The position numbers and the translations under genes were made by a program. A DNA stretch of 41,262 bases from positions 1-41,262 of the forward strand of contig JAGSYU010000011.1 of NCBI GenBank assembly GCA_018262575.1, read 5' to 3'. This document shows, piece by piece, positions 8,335 to 16,957 of this stretch. How positions within the stretch are numbered: position 1 is the stretch's first letter; each line of letters starts with the position of its first letter. The notes under the pieces are model-generated. The model did no database searches, was not told the origin of the DNA, and saw only the letters and a list, made by a program, of their open reading frames with translations. The stretch is from Pseudomonadota bacterium. Lineage in GTDB: Bacteria > Pseudomonadota > Alphaproteobacteria > Rhizobiales > Pleomorphomonadaceae.

Positions 8335-8600
8335 TGAACGAGTTCGACGCCCTCGACCTGGTCCGCGACGCCATCTGGACCATCATCATCGGCTCCGGGC
8401 CAGCCGTCTTGGCGGCCATGACGGTCGGCATCGTCATCGCGCTCTTGCAGGCGCTGACGCAGGTGCAGGAAATCACGTTGACCTTCATCCCGAAGATCGT
8501 CGCCATCCTGCTGACCATCGTCGCGACTGGCCCGTTCATCGGCGCGCAGATCTATGCCTTCACGGAAATCGTCTACGGCCGCATTGAAAGCGGCTTCTAG
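8334..8600 (+). CDS. fliQ: Flagellar export gate protein FliQ
   Basis: This 88-residue protein has two transmembrane helices (about 15-40 and 52-76). The segment ALLQALTQVQEITLTFIPKIVA is diagnostic of FliQ. It forms part of the FliPQR core of the flagellar type III secretion gate in the inner membrane. The ATG overlaps the flgD stop (TGATG). A strong hairpin follows within 5 bp and separates it from flhA. Confidence 0.96.
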   Translation: MNEFDALDLVRDAIWTIIIGSGPAVLAAMTVGIVIALLQALTQVQEITLTFIPKIVAILLTIVATGPFIGAQIYAFTEIVYGRIESGF

Positions 8601-8604
8601 AGCT

Positions 8605-8645
8605 CTGCTTGGTCCGAAAAGTTACAAGCTTTCTGGACCAAGCAG
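8605..8645 (+). repeat. Intercistronic inverted repeat between fliQ and flhA
   Basis: An 11-bp perfect inverted repeat (CTGCTTGGTCC at 8605-8615 and GGACCAAGCAG at 8635-8645) encloses an inner AAAG/CTTT stem and a 7-nt loop. It is not followed by a T tract, so it is not a standard intrinsic terminator. It resembles the short palindromic intergenic elements scattered in many Rhizobiales genomes, and could alternatively be an mRNA processing or attenuation site inside the operon. Confidence 0.65.
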
Positions 8646-8727
8646 ATGTGTGAAAACAAATAGATAGAGCATAGATCCGCCTGATCGGCTTCTGCTCAAG
8701 ACCAGCCCCATCCAGGAGCGCGTTTTC

Positions 8728-10821
8728 ATGTCGAACCTCAGCCTGCCGGCTCCCACCGCCACCAAGGGCGCCTCTGGCTCACGCGACATCGGCTTCGCCA
8801 TCGGCATCGTCGCCATCCTGGCTGTGCTGTTTCTGCCGATCCCGCCAATCCTGATCGATACCGGCCTCGCGCTGTCAATTGCCTTGTCGGTGCTGATCCT
8901 GATGGTCTCGCTGTGGATCCAGCGACCACTCGATTTTTCCTCCTTCCCGACCGTCCTGCTGATCGCCACGCTGCTGCGGCTCGCCCTCAACGTGGCAACG
9001 ACGCGCCAGATCCTGTCTGGCGGCCACGTCGGCGATGGCGCCGCCGGTCACATCATCCAGGGATTCTCGCGCCTGGTGATGAGCGGCGACTTCGTGATCG
9101 GTCTCGTCATCTTCGCCATCCTGATCATCGTCAACTTCGTGGTCATCACCAAGGGCGCCTCCCGCATCGCGGAGGTCGGTGCCCGCTTCACGCTCGACGC
9201 CATCCCCGGCAAGCAGATGGCCATCGATGCCGACCTGTCGGCCGGCTTGATCACCGACAAGGAGGCGCAGCAGCGGCGGCGTGAACTCGAGGAGGAGAGT
9301 ACCTTCTTCGGCTCGATGGACGGTGCCTCCAAGTTCGTACGCGGCGACGCCATCGCCGGCATCATCATCACCGCCGTCAACATCTTCGGCGGCATCGTCA
9401 TCGGCACCACCCGCCACGGTCTGCCGCTGTCAGATGCCGCCGACGCCTTCGTCAAGCTGGCCGTCGGTGATGGCCTCGTCACTCAGATTCCCGCACTGAT
9501 TGTCTCGCTGGCAGCCGGTCTCCTGGTCTCCAAGGGGGGCACGCGCGGCTCGGCCGAGCAGGCGGTGATGGGACAGCTCGGCGGCTATCCCCGCGCGCTC
9601 ACCGTGGCCGCCGGCCTGTTGGCCGGTCTCTCGCTGGTGCCCGGCCTGCCGCTGCTGCCCTTCCTCATTCCGGCGGCGCTGATGGGCTTCATTGCCCGGT
9701 CCATTCCCAAGCGTCGCGCCGAGCGCGTGGCTGCCGAAGCGGCGGAAAAGGCCCGGGTCGATCAGGCGACCAAGTCCGACACGAAGGACTCGGTCAAGGA
9801 ACAGCTGCGCACCAACGAGATCGAGCTCTGCCTCGGCAAGCAGATTGCCGCCCGCATGATGAACAATCATGGCGAGTTGGCCCATCGCGTCGGCAAGATG
9901 CGCCGCAAGTTCGCCCAGCAGTATGGCTTCGTGGTTCCGGACATCAAGCTCGGCGACAGCGTTGCCATGCCGCAGAAGGAATATCGCATCAAGATCCACG
10001 GCACCGTCATCGCCGCCCAGGAGCTGAGGCTCGGCGAGGTGATGGTGATCACCGGCGAAGCCGGAGGACCGGACGTTCCCGGCGACGAGACGCGCGAGCC
10101 GGCCTTCGGCATGAAGGCGATCTGGGTATCGCAGGACTACGTGAACGAGGTAACGCGCGAGGGATTCTCAGCGATCGACAGCATGTCGGTGATGCTCACC
10201 CACCTCTCGGAGGTGATCCGCAACAACCTGCCGCAGCTCCTCTCCTACAAGGACATGCGCGTGCTGATCGACCGGCTGGATCCCGAATACAAGCGCCTTG
10301 TCGACGACATCTGTCCGTCGCAGATCTCGTTCTCCGGCTTGCAGGCGGTGCTGAAGCTGTTGCTCGCCGAGCGTGTGTCGATCCGCAACCTCCACCTCAT
10401 CCTCGAGGCCGTGGCCGAGATCGCCCCGCACGTCCGTCGCGCCGAGCAGATCGCCGAGCACGTCCGCATGCGCATCGCCCAGCAGATCTGCGGCGATCTC
10501 GCCGACGGCGGCACGCTCAAGGTGCTGCGCCTCGGCAACCGTTGGGACCTCACCTTCCACCAGGGATTGAAGCGTGACGGCAAGGGCGACGTCGTCGAGT
10601 TCGATATCGATCCGCGCCTCGTCGAGCAGTTCGGCACCGAGGTGTCCGAAGCGGTTCGCAGCCGTCTCTCGCAGGGTCACAGCTTCGCCGTGGTCACGGC
10701 CCCCGAGGCCCGTCCCTACGTACGCCTCATTGTCGAGCGGCTGTTCCCGGCGCTGCCGGTGTTGAGCCACGTCGAGATCGCGCGTGGCGTCGAAGTGGAA
10801 GCGCTCGGAACCATCTCGTGA
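8728..10821 (+). CDS. flhA: Flagellar biosynthesis protein FlhA
   Basis: The 697-residue protein has about eight N-terminal membrane helices (about 20-320), including [23 protein letters not shown] and the conserved FHIPEP-like loop region ([28 protein letters not shown] in this protein, spanning about 150-170). A large cytoplasmic C-terminal domain (about 345-697) binds chaperone-substrate complexes. FlhA is the ring-forming export gate component of the flagellar type III system. AGGAG lies 9 nt before ATG 8728. The gene comes after a 127-bp gap with an inverted repeat. Its TGA overlaps the fliR GTG (GTGA). Confidence 0.97.
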   Translation: MSNLSLPAPTATKGASGSRDIGFAIGIVAILAVLFLPIPPILIDTGLALSIALSVLILMVSLWIQRPLDFSSFPTVLLIATLLRLALNVATTRQILSGGHVGDGAAGHIIQGFSRLVMSGDFVIGLVIFAILIIVNFVVITKGASRIAEVGARFTLDAIPGKQMAIDADLSAGLITDKEAQQRRRELEEESTFFGSMDGASKFVRGDAIAGIIITAVNIFGGIVIGTTRHGLPLSDAADAFVKLAVGDGLVTQIPALIVSLAAGLLVSKGGTRGSAEQAVMGQLGGYPRALTVAAGLLAGLSLVPGLPLLPFLIPAALMGFIARSIPKRRAERVAAEAAEKARVDQATKSDTKDSVKEQLRTNEIELCLGKQIAARMMNNHGELAHRVGKMRRKFAQQYGFVVPDIKLGDSVAMPQKEYRIKIHGTVIAAQELRLGEVMVITGEAGGPDVPGDETREPAFGMKAIWVSQDYVNEVTREGFSAIDSMSVMLTHLSEVIRNNLPQLLSYKDMRVLIDRLDPEYKRLVDDICPSQISFSGLQAVLKLLLAERVSIRNLHLILEAVAEIAPHVRRAEQIAEHVRMRIAQQICGDLADGGTLKVLRLGNRWDLTFHQGLKRDGKGDVVEFDIDPRLVEQFGTEVSEAVRSRLSQGHSFAVVTAPEARPYVRLIVERLFPALPVLSHVEIARGVEVEALGTIS

Positions 10822-11570
10822 CCGGCATCAGCTCAACCACCATACTCGCCGTCTGCCTGCTGTTCTGCCGTATCGGTGGAGCGATGATGTTGATGGTCGG
10901 CATATCGAGCGCCCGCGTTCCGATGCAGGTTCGCCTGTTTCTCGCCTTTGGCCTGACACTCGCCCTGGCGCCGTTGCTGATCGATCGCGCCGCCGCCGCC
11001 CTCGTCGACGACGCGCCGGTGACGCTGCTGCGCCTCATTGCCGCCGAGACGTTCACCGGCCTGTTCATCGGCTTCCTCGGCCGCCTGTTCTTTCTCGCCT
11101 TGCAGATGATGTCGCACGCGATGGCGATGACCGTCGGCTTCTCGATGCCCGATACGGCGATCGAGGAGCAGGAGGCCCTGCCGGCCATGTCGACGCTGAT
11201 CATGCTGACGGCGACGCTGATGTTCTTCCTGACCGACCAGCATGTGAAAGTGCTGGAGGCGGTCGTGTCCTCCTACAAGGTCCTGCCGATAGCCGGCACC
11301 TTCGACCCGCAGGGTAGTCTCATCGAGGTCACCGACACGCTTTCGGCCGCCTTCTGGCTGGCACTCCGACTTGCCAGCCCCTTCATCATCTACGGTCTGG
11401 TGGTCAACTTCACCCTCGGCCTGATCAACAAGATGACGCCATCGATTCCCGTCTATTTCATCTCGATGCCCTTCGTCCTGTTCGGCGGACTGATGCTGTT
11501 CTACGTCACCGCCGTCGAGTTCCAGCGGCTGTTCGTACTCGGCTTTTCCGACTGGCTGGCCGCCCAATGA
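10818..11570 (+). CDS. fliR: Flagellar export gate protein FliR
   Basis: The 250-residue integral membrane protein has about six hydrophobic segments. It includes [24 protein letters not shown] near the N terminus and [22 protein letters not shown] near the C terminus, both characteristic of FliR. With FliP and FliQ it forms the export pore. The start is GTG 10818, overlapping the flhA stop by 4 nt. The stop in turn overlaps the next gene by 4 nt, so flhA-fliR-11567 are translationally coupled. Confidence 0.95.
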   Translation: MTGISSTTILAVCLLFCRIGGAMMLMVGISSARVPMQVRLFLAFGLTLALAPLLIDRAAAALVDDAPVTLLRLIAAETFTGLFIGFLGRLFFLALQMMSHAMAMTVGFSMPDTAIEEQEALPAMSTLIMLTATLMFFLTDQHVKVLEAVVSSYKVLPIAGTFDPQGSLIEVTDTLSAAFWLALRLASPFIIYGLVVNFTLGLINKMTPSIPVYFISMPFVLFGGLMLFYVTAVEFQRLFVLGFSDWLAAQ

Positions 11571-11980
11571 CCGTCACCGACCACAAACGCCTCAACGCCA
11601 TGCGCCGCATCGCCCAACTCCGCCGGCAGCTCAAGCAGGTCGAGGAGTTGCGACTTTCCCGCGTGATGCGCGAGGAGGCCGACATCGACGAAAAGTGCAC
11701 CGCCCTGATCGCCACCCTCAACGACGACTCGCCGCTGCACGGCCTGTTCGCCGGCCACATGGCGACCCGCCTCAAGCGCCTCACCGAACGCCGAGCGCTG
11801 CTTGAACCACTGAAAGCGCGCCAGATCGCCGCGGTCATGACCGAGGCACGCCACGCCCGTTTTGCGGAAACGATGATCGACCGCCTGGAGACCGGCGTCG
11901 CGGCGGCGGAGGAGAAGCTCCAGCTCGAAAGCCTCATTGAGGGCGCGCTCGCCCGGCATCGTCACGCCAGCCTCGCTTAA
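11567..11980 (+). CDS. Predicted coiled-coil flagellar protein, FliJ-like
   Basis: The 137-residue protein is rich in Arg, Glu, Leu and Ala and is predicted to be almost entirely helical. Two long amphipathic coiled-coil stretches (about 8-50 and 70-130) are separated by a loop with GLFAGHMATRL. Size, charge and coiled-coil hairpin shape resemble FliJ, the export-ATPase stalk protein, and no other fliJ candidate is present in the window. Sequence identity to FliJ cannot be shown by eye, so the assignment rests on shape and place. The ATG overlaps the fliR stop (ATGA), and flgJ follows 44 bp later. Rhizobial clusters commonly carry an unnamed gene here. Confidence 0.6.
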   Translation: MTVTDHKRLNAMRRIAQLRRQLKQVEELRLSRVMREEADIDEKCTALIATLNDDSPLHGLFAGHMATRLKRLTERRALLEPLKARQIAAVMTEARHARFAETMIDRLETGVAAAEEKLQLESLIEGALARHRHASLA

Positions 11981-12024
11981 GCTCGGCCGGCTAATCTGTT
12001 TCTCAACGTTTCCGGAGGACGCCC

Positions 12025-12603
12025 ATGGCCATCTCTCCCCCGTCAGACATCATTCTCGACGTAGCCCGCGCCGCTGACCCCGAGCGGCTCAAGGTGGCAA
12101 CCGCCAAGCTCGACCGGCTGTCGGAGACTGCAGGCACTGCCTTCGCCGACCTGATGCCCGCCGTCTCCGACACCGGCGACGCCTTGACGGCGCTGGCCGA
12201 CGCGGCGCCTGTGGTCGATCCGGCACCCTCGGCGCCTTTCGATCTCCACCGCGCACGGCTGCGCCTGCAGAATGAGACGGCCGTTGCGAGCCGCGTCGAC
12301 GATGCTGTGGCCGCCGTCGGCGACCGCCGCGCCAAGGCCCTCGAGAGTTTCGAGGCGATGGTGCTCAGCACGTTCGTCGGTTCGATGCTTCCCGAAGGCG
12401 CTGAAGGCGTCTACGGGTCCGGCACCGCCGGAGATGTCTGGAAATCCATGCTATCCGACCAGCTCGGCCGTCAAATGGCCCGGGCCGGCGGCATCGGCAT
12501 TGCCGACCACCTCGTCGCTGGGGATGGCGCCGCCTCGACACGCTCGACCGCCGCGTCCTCATTGCGCCTTGCCGCGCTTCTCTCAACCGTCCCCCGTATC
12601 TGA
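12025..12603 (+). CDS. flgJ: Flagellar rod-binding protein, FlgJ N-terminal type
   Basis: The 192-residue protein contains ALESFEAMVLSTFVGSMLPE and GDVWKSMLSDQLGRQMARAGGIGIADHL (about 111-165), the rod-binding domain found at the N terminus of FlgJ. There is no muramidase domain, so it is the short alphaproteobacterial form; a separate periplasmic transglycosylase at 36047 may supply that activity. It probably acts as scaffold or cap for rod assembly in the periplasm. The first 90 residues are low-complexity Ala/Asp-rich. GGAGGA lies about 6 nt before ATG 12025. Confidence 0.85.
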   Translation: MAISPPSDIILDVARAADPERLKVATAKLDRLSETAGTAFADLMPAVSDTGDALTALADAAPVVDPAPSAPFDLHRARLRLQNETAVASRVDDAVAAVGDRRAKALESFEAMVLSTFVGSMLPEGAEGVYGSGTAGDVWKSMLSDQLGRQMARAGGIGIADHLVAGDGAASTRSTAASSLRLAALLSTVPRI

Positions 12604-12630
12604 CATCCGACCTCATTTCGGAGTTTCCTG

Positions 12631-13095
12631 ATGGACGAACCGCTTGTTGCTGTCGCCCCCTCTCCCGACACCATCGCCTCCGCCTCGGCGTTGCCCGCTT
12701 CCCTCGAATCCTGGAGCAATCCGGATGGCAGCACGCCAATAGAGGTATTGGCGCTTCTCAAGGCGATCGCCCGCCTCGAGCAGGTGGTCGACCAGGAGAC
12801 GCAATCGCTCCGGGCCGGCGACACGCCGGCTTTCGAGGACCTCAACTATCGCAAGAGCCACGGGCTTCTGGAACTGACGCGGGCCATGCGTCTCGTCGAT
12901 CCCCAGAGCATCGGCGATGACCTTCGCGACCGGCTCGAAAGCTTCCGCGATCAGCTCGAACGCAACCGAATGCTGCTCAAGACCCATCTCGATGCCACGC
13001 GCGAGATTTCGGCCATCCTGACGGCCGCCATCAGCGACGCCGAGTCCGACGGCACCTACGCGCCACCCCAGCGCCTATGGGCACTGCCGCAATGA
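12631..13095 (+). CDS. FlgN-like flagellar export chaperone
   Basis: The 154-residue protein has an unstructured N terminus (1-38). A helical body follows with LLKAIARLEQVVDQETQSLRAGD, NYRKSHGLLELTRAMR and LERNRMLLKTHLDATREISAIL. That pattern fits the FlgN family, whose members chaperone the junction proteins FlgK and FlgL, both encoded upstream in the same operon. Identity is moderate by eye; a general coiled-coil motility protein is the alternative. The TGA overlaps the ATG of the next gene (ATGA at 13092). Confidence 0.65.
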   Translation: MDEPLVAVAPSPDTIASASALPASLESWSNPDGSTPIEVLALLKAIARLEQVVDQETQSLRAGDTPAFEDLNYRKSHGLLELTRAMRLVDPQSIGDDLRDRLESFRDQLERNRMLLKTHLDATREISAILTAAISDAESDGTYAPPQRLWALPQ

Positions 13096-13547
13096 GCCGC
13101 GTCCTCCTCATGGGCCTCTGGGTCTGCGTTGTCACGCTCCTGTCAGCCTATGGCGCCGCCTGGTGGTTGGTGAACGGCAGCATGGCAAGGCCAACGGACC
13201 AACCGACGTGGGAAGGCCTGCAATACGTCAAGACCGAGCCGATCAACGTGCCGATGATCCGCGACGGCAAGCTGATGGGCTATAGCGTCCTGGAACTGGT
13301 GTTCACGGCCGACAGCACCCGCCTCAAGGAGGCGCCGGTGCCGCCTGAACTGTTCGTCACCGACGAGGCCTTCCGGACGATCTACGGCGACGACAGCATC
13401 GACCTCGACCATGTCCAGCGCTACGATCTCAAGACGTTCGCTGACGGCCTTCGCCAGAAGGTCAACGTTCGTCTGAAGAGCGACATCGTCCAGGACGTAC
13501 TGGTCGACCAGATCAGCTACTTCTCCCGTGACGCCATGAAGCAGTGA
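13092..13547 (+). CDS. Small membrane-anchored protein of the flagellar operon, function unknown
   Basis: The protein has 151 residues. Residues 4-27 (VLLMGLWVCVVTLLSAYGAAWWL) form one transmembrane or signal-anchor helix. The rest is a periplasmic domain of alternating strands and helices (YVKTEPINVPMIRDGKLMGY, VLELVFTADSTRL, FVTDEAFRTIYGDD) ending in a helix (LVDQISYFSRDAMKQ). The layout of an N-in anchor, a strand-rich ligand or peptidoglycan-side domain and a final helix is reminiscent of FliL, but true FliL is encoded at 27315, so this would be a divergent paralogue at best. I chose ATG 13092, which overlaps the preceding stop; an in-frame start at 13077 is less likely. It is the last gene before a strong terminator. 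Confidence 0.75.
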   Translation: MSRVLLMGLWVCVVTLLSAYGAAWWLVNGSMARPTDQPTWEGLQYVKTEPINVPMIRDGKLMGYSVLELVFTADSTRLKEAPVPPELFVTDEAFRTIYGDDSIDLDHVQRYDLKTFADGLRQKVNVRLKSDIVQDVLVDQISYFSRDAMKQ

Positions 13548-13568
13548 CACCGTCAACGACGACTGAAC

Positions 13569-13604
13569 AAAAAGGCGGCCTTCCCGCGTGGAGGCCGCCT
13601 TTTT
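13569..13604. terminator. Bidirectional intrinsic terminator
   Basis: AAAAAGGCGGCC (13569-13580) and GGCCGCCTTTTT (13593-13604) form a 12-bp perfect stem around a 12-nt loop, with an A tract on one side and a T tract on the other. It lies between the convergent ends of the flgE operon (stop 13547) and fliI (stop 13627) and can serve both. Confidence 0.93.
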
Positions 13605-13626
13605 GGCGCAATGACAATCGCTCGCC

Positions 13627-14976
13627 CTACCCCGCCGGCACGGCCGGCGGCTGCATCTTCTCGGCGAGTTCGCGGAAGGCGTCCTGGCTGAGCGGATCGG
13701 TCGGGCTCTGGCGAAGACCATCGTAGATGCGCGGCACCAGCGACACCGCCTGGTCGAGCTCGGCGTCCTGGCCGGCCTGATAGCCACCCATCAAGCGCAG
13801 GTCGCGCGTATCTTCGAAGCGGGCAATCAGGCTTCTGAGCCGCAGCACGAGATCGCGTTCCTCGCGGCTCCAGACATGCTGGGTGAGGCGGGAGATCGAG
13901 GCGAGCACGTTGACGGCCGGATAGCGGCCCTGGTCGGCGATCGCCCGGTCGAGGACGATATGGCCGTCGAGCGTGCCGCGGATATTGTCGGCCACCGGAT
14001 CGTTGTGATCGTCGCCGTCGACGAGAACGGCGAACACACCGGTGATCGACCCGCCGCCCTCCTCGCCGGGCCCGGCTCGTTCCAACAGCTCCGGCAGGCT
14101 GGTAAAGACGCTCGGAGCATAACCCCGCGCCACCGCCGGCTCGCCGGCGGCCAGCGCCACGTCGCGGGCAGCGTGAGCGTAGCGCGTCACCGAATCGACG
14201 ATCAGCAGCACCTCTTCGCCACGATCGCGGAAGTACTCCGCCACCGCCATGGCCGTGCGCGGGGCCAGGCGGCGCATCATCGGGCTCTCGTCGCCGGTCG
14301 CCACCACCGTCACCGAACGGGCGCGGTTGTCGCCGAGCGACTCGTCGAGGAATTCGCGCACCTCGCGGCCGCGCTCGCCGACGAGTGCGATCACCACCGT
14401 GTCGAAGGCGCGCGAGCGGGCGATCATGGACAGCGTCGTCGACTTGCCGACGCCGGAACCGGCAAAGATGCCGATGCGCTGGCCGGCGCAGATCGGCGTG
14501 AACAGGTCGAAGGCCCGGACGCCAGTGCGGATCGGTTTCGTGACGCGGGAACGGCGGAGCGCGTTGGGCGGCCGTCCATCGACGGGCACAGCAACGGCGC
14601 CGGGCGGGAGCGGTCCGAGCCCGTCGACCGGTGCCGCCATGGCGTCGATGACGCGCCCTTTCCACGATGGATGCGGCGCAAGCACCACCGGCCCGGCATG
14701 ATAGGCGAGTGCGCCGAGGCCGACGTCGACGCGCGGCGCGAAGGGTTTGACGGTGACGCCGTCGGCGTCGATGCGCAGCACCTCGGCAAGACTCGGGCCC
14801 GAGGCGGTGGCAATCTCAACGCGATCGCCGAGGCGGACGTGTCGCGACAGGCCACGAAGGCGGAAGGCGTCGGGCGCGACTTCGGACACCCGACCGCCGA
14901 TGCGAACATATCCGAGTTCGTGAACGGCGACTGCAACGCTGTCGGCGAGGTCAGCAAGGCCGGGAGATTTTGTCAC
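13627..14976 (-). CDS. fliI: Flagellum-specific export ATPase FliI
   Basis: The 449-residue protein has a Walker A motif AGSGVGKST (172-180), a catalytic region GERGREVREF (200-209) and Walker B VLLIVD (256-261), with SVTRYA following. This is the F1-beta-like AAA arrangement of FliI. The enzyme hydrolyses ATP at the base of the flagellar export apparatus to help unfold and load substrates. Its usual partner FliH is not adjacent; a candidate lies at 31633. The ATG overlaps the flgF stop by 4 nt, and the gene ends before the shared terminator. Confidence 0.97.
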   Translation of the reverse strand: MTKSPGLADLADSVAVAVHELGYVRIGGRVSEVAPDAFRLRGLSRHVRLGDRVEIATASGPSLAEVLRIDADGVTVKPFAPRVDVGLGALAYHAGPVVLAPHPSWKGRVIDAMAAPVDGLGPLPPGAVAVPVDGRPPNALRRSRVTKPIRTGVRAFDLFTPICAGQRIGIFAGSGVGKSTTLSMIARSRAFDTVVIALVGERGREVREFLDESLGDNRARSVTVVATGDESPMMRRLAPRTAMAVAEYFRDRGEEVLLIVDSVTRYAHAARDVALAAGEPAVARGYAPSVFTSLPELLERAGPGEEGGGSITGVFAVLVDGDDHNDPVADNIRGTLDGHIVLDRAIADQGRYPAVNVLASISRLTQHVWSREERDLVLRLRSLIARFEDTRDLRLMGGYQAGQDAELDQAVSLVPRIYDGLRQSPTDPLSQDAFRELAEKMQPPAVPAG

Positions 14977-15698
14977 GAGACCTGCCCGAGCGCCTTGATG
15001 GCGTCCTGCATCGACTGTTCGGACTTGGACGAGGCGGAGGTGACCTGTTCGAACGCCCGCGTCACTTCGATAAGGCGCGTCATCTCGAGCACGGGATTGA
15101 CGTTGGCCTCCTCGACGAAGCCCTGCGCGACGCCCTGGCCGACGAAATCGACCACCGGCACGGCCGGTCGGTCGGGGATGACGCCCGAGTTGGTGCCGCG
15201 CGCCAGTTTTGCTTCATCGGGGATGGAGAACAGGCCGATGGCGCCGATTGCCCGGCCGTTCTGGGAAATCATGCCGTCCCGGCCGATCGACAGGCGGCCG
15301 GCGCCAGTGTCGACGAGGATCGAGGCGCCGCCTGGGTCCAGAATGGGGTTGCCCACCACGGTCTGGAGAACGCCATCGGCGGAGATCTGCAGCCGGCCGT
15401 CGCGCGTATAGACGTTGCCGGTCGGGGTCTGCACGGCCAACCAGCCTTCACCGTCGACGGCGACGTCGAGGTCATTGCCTGTCTCGCGCAATCCGCCCTT
15501 GTCCCGCGAGATGAAGGTTTCGCCAGTCGAGGAAAAGGCAACCGGGTCTGTCCCGGCCCGCGACAGGTAGGTGTCGAACTTCACCTCGTCGGCACGGTAG
15601 GCCGCGGTGGAGAGATTGGCGACGTTGCTGGCCAGCGTATCGAGGCGATTGGAGAGCGCCACCTGAGCCGACAGCGAAACGTAGAGGGAACTTTGCAT
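14973..15698 (-). CDS. flgF: Flagellar basal-body rod protein FlgF
   Basis: The 241-residue protein has LYVSLSAQVALSNRLDTLASNVAN at the N terminus (the rod protein signature), DVAVDGEGWLAVQTPTGNVYTRDG in the middle and a C-terminal helix LEMTRLIEVTRAFEQVTSA. FlgF is a proximal rod component exported by the type III system. GGAGG lies 10 nt before the ATG. It sits 3 bp after the DUF1217 gene and overlaps fliI by 4 nt, so these form one minus-strand operon. Confidence 0.94.
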   Translation of the reverse strand: MQSSLYVSLSAQVALSNRLDTLASNVANLSTAAYRADEVKFDTYLSRAGTDPVAFSSTGETFISRDKGGLRETGNDLDVAVDGEGWLAVQTPTGNVYTRDGRLQISADGVLQTVVGNPILDPGGASILVDTGAGRLSIGRDGMISQNGRAIGAIGLFSIPDEAKLARGTNSGVIPDRPAVPVVDFVGQGVAQGFVEEANVNPVLEMTRLIEVTRAFEQVTSASSKSEQSMQDAIKALGQVS

Positions 15699-15701
15699 GG
15701 T

Positions 15702-16826
15702 CTAGAGACCTCCGAGTTTCAGGCCTTGCAGGCTCATCAGCATGTCGGCGCTCATCACCGAGCTGCTCTGGCCAGTGATCAAGTTTACGACCGACGATGT
15801 TGCCGTGCTGGTCGGATTTGTGGCCTCCCACATGGCGGTGAAGCGGGAGAGAAACTTCTTGAGCTGGTCGGGATCGGAAAGGCTCTCGATGTCGAGCCGG
15901 CTTGCGATGTAGTTGGCCTGTACGTCGATGTCGGCGTTGCCGGTCTCCGCCGCCAACCCGAGCGCCGTCTGCACGACCTTCAAAAGAGCGGAGTCGGCGA
16001 GAATGCTGTAGGCGCCGGTGATGGTCGGCGCCTTGCGCTCGAAATAGAGTGCGAGACGTACCCCCTCGTTCTCCTCACCGGCCTGCGTTTCGACCGTCTG
16101 CCGAAGATAGCTCGACACGGTGGTCGCCACCTGGTCGCTCGTCTGGGCGCGGACGTTGCCTTCCGGCGAGAAGTTGAAGGCGGCGGCGAATTCCTTCCAC
16201 GCCGGGTTTGCCTGCCTGGCAGCGAAGCTGTCGGCGTCGGCGGGATCGGAGGTCAGGATGCGGCGCAGAAAGCTCTTGGCGCTGGCCGCCGTCCCCGGCG
16301 GGTCGATGCCGAAGGCCGTTGTGGCGTAAGCGACCAGGGTGGAATCAGCGACGAAATCATCGACGCTCGTGACCTTCTGCAGCGACTTCTCATAGGCGAG
16401 CGTACTGAGCTTGGTGAGCGCGTCGGTGTCACCAAGATCGGTGGCATTCGCCGCGTATTTTGCTTCGACATTGGCGAGCGCATCCGGCGCCTGTACCGAC
16501 GGCTTCAGGAAGGAGAAGGCCTTGGCGAACTCCTGATAGCGCTTGTCGACCAGCTTGTTGGCGAAGCTGGCGGAATCGCTGAGGTCGCTTTCCAGCACCT
16601 TGCGCATGAAGGCCTTGGCATAGGTCATGTCCTCAAGGCCAAAGGCTTTCATGGCATAGGAATAGAGCTTGTGGTCGCCGAGGAACTCTTCAAGGCTGGT
16701 GACCTTGCCGATGTTCTCTTCATAGTACTCGGTCGCGCGTTTGACGTCCGGCTGAGCCGCCGTACGCTTCAGCGTCACCGACATGTCGCGCGTGATCATC
16801 TGGTAACTGAGCGGCGTCGACAGCAT
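15702..16826 (-). CDS. DUF1217 flagellar-cluster protein with three internal repeats
   Basis: The 374-residue protein belongs to the DUF1217 family common in rhizobial motility clusters, with no established function. Three repeats of about 75 residues are visible: about 33-107, 143-219 and 257-337. Each contains a TSLEEFLGD-like entry, a Y/V-A-x-x-A-F/L-G-L core, an F-M/L-R-K/R-V/I-L-like helix and a WKEFAAAF-like exit. The C-terminal 35 residues are Ser/Thr-rich and end in a hydrophobic Leu/Gly tail. There is no signal peptide, consistent with a cytoplasmic protein or a type III substrate. I chose ATG 16826 because AAGGAG lies 7 nt upstream, whereas ATG 16832 leaves only 1 nt. It heads the minus-strand operon with flgF and fliI. 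Confidence 0.85.
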   Translation of the reverse strand: MLSTPLSYQMITRDMSVTLKRTAAQPDVKRATEYYEENIGKVTSLEEFLGDHKLYSYAMKAFGLEDMTYAKAFMRKVLESDLSDSASFANKLVDKRYQEFAKAFSFLKPSVQAPDALANVEAKYAANATDLGDTDALTKLSTLAYEKSLQKVTSVDDFVADSTLVAYATTAFGIDPPGTAASAKSFLRRILTSDPADADSFAARQANPAWKEFAAAFNFSPEGNVRAQTSDQVATTVSSYLRQTVETQAGEENEGVRLALYFERKAPTITGAYSILADSALLKVVQTALGLAAETGNADIDVQANYIASRLDIESLSDPDQLKKFLSRFTAMWEATNPTSTATSSVVNLITGQSSSVMSADMLMSLQGLKLGGL

Positions 16827-16957
16827 GGCCATTCTCCTTATCTTGCCCAGATAATTGCCGTTTGAACCTTGCTCGTGGCTGTCGCCGGCTCCCCAAGCCT
16901 CGCACAAGCTTCTCCACCTAGACCCAACGGCAGGCAACCACGAGAAGGAGCAGGGCC
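16827..16957. promoter_or_regulatory. Divergent promoter region between the DUF1217-flgF-fliI and motA operons
   Basis: These 131 bp separate two divergent flagellar operons and must carry both promoters. The two ribosome binding sites are visible (AAGGAG on the minus strand near 16836 and AGAAGGAG at 16943-16950). I could not identify a convincing -35/-10 pair or a sigma-54 site. Confidence 0.5.

Noticed and set aside
13876..15411. 511-codon open frame antisense to fliI
   Set aside because: Same reason: FliI with intact Walker motifs is on the opposite strand, and the antisense product is low-complexity.
14970..16865. 631-codon open frame on the plus strand, antisense to flgF and the DUF1217 gene
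   Set aside because: It is a shadow produced by high G+C codon use of the minus-strand genes; its product is Arg/Gly/His-rich with no domain or ribosome binding site.
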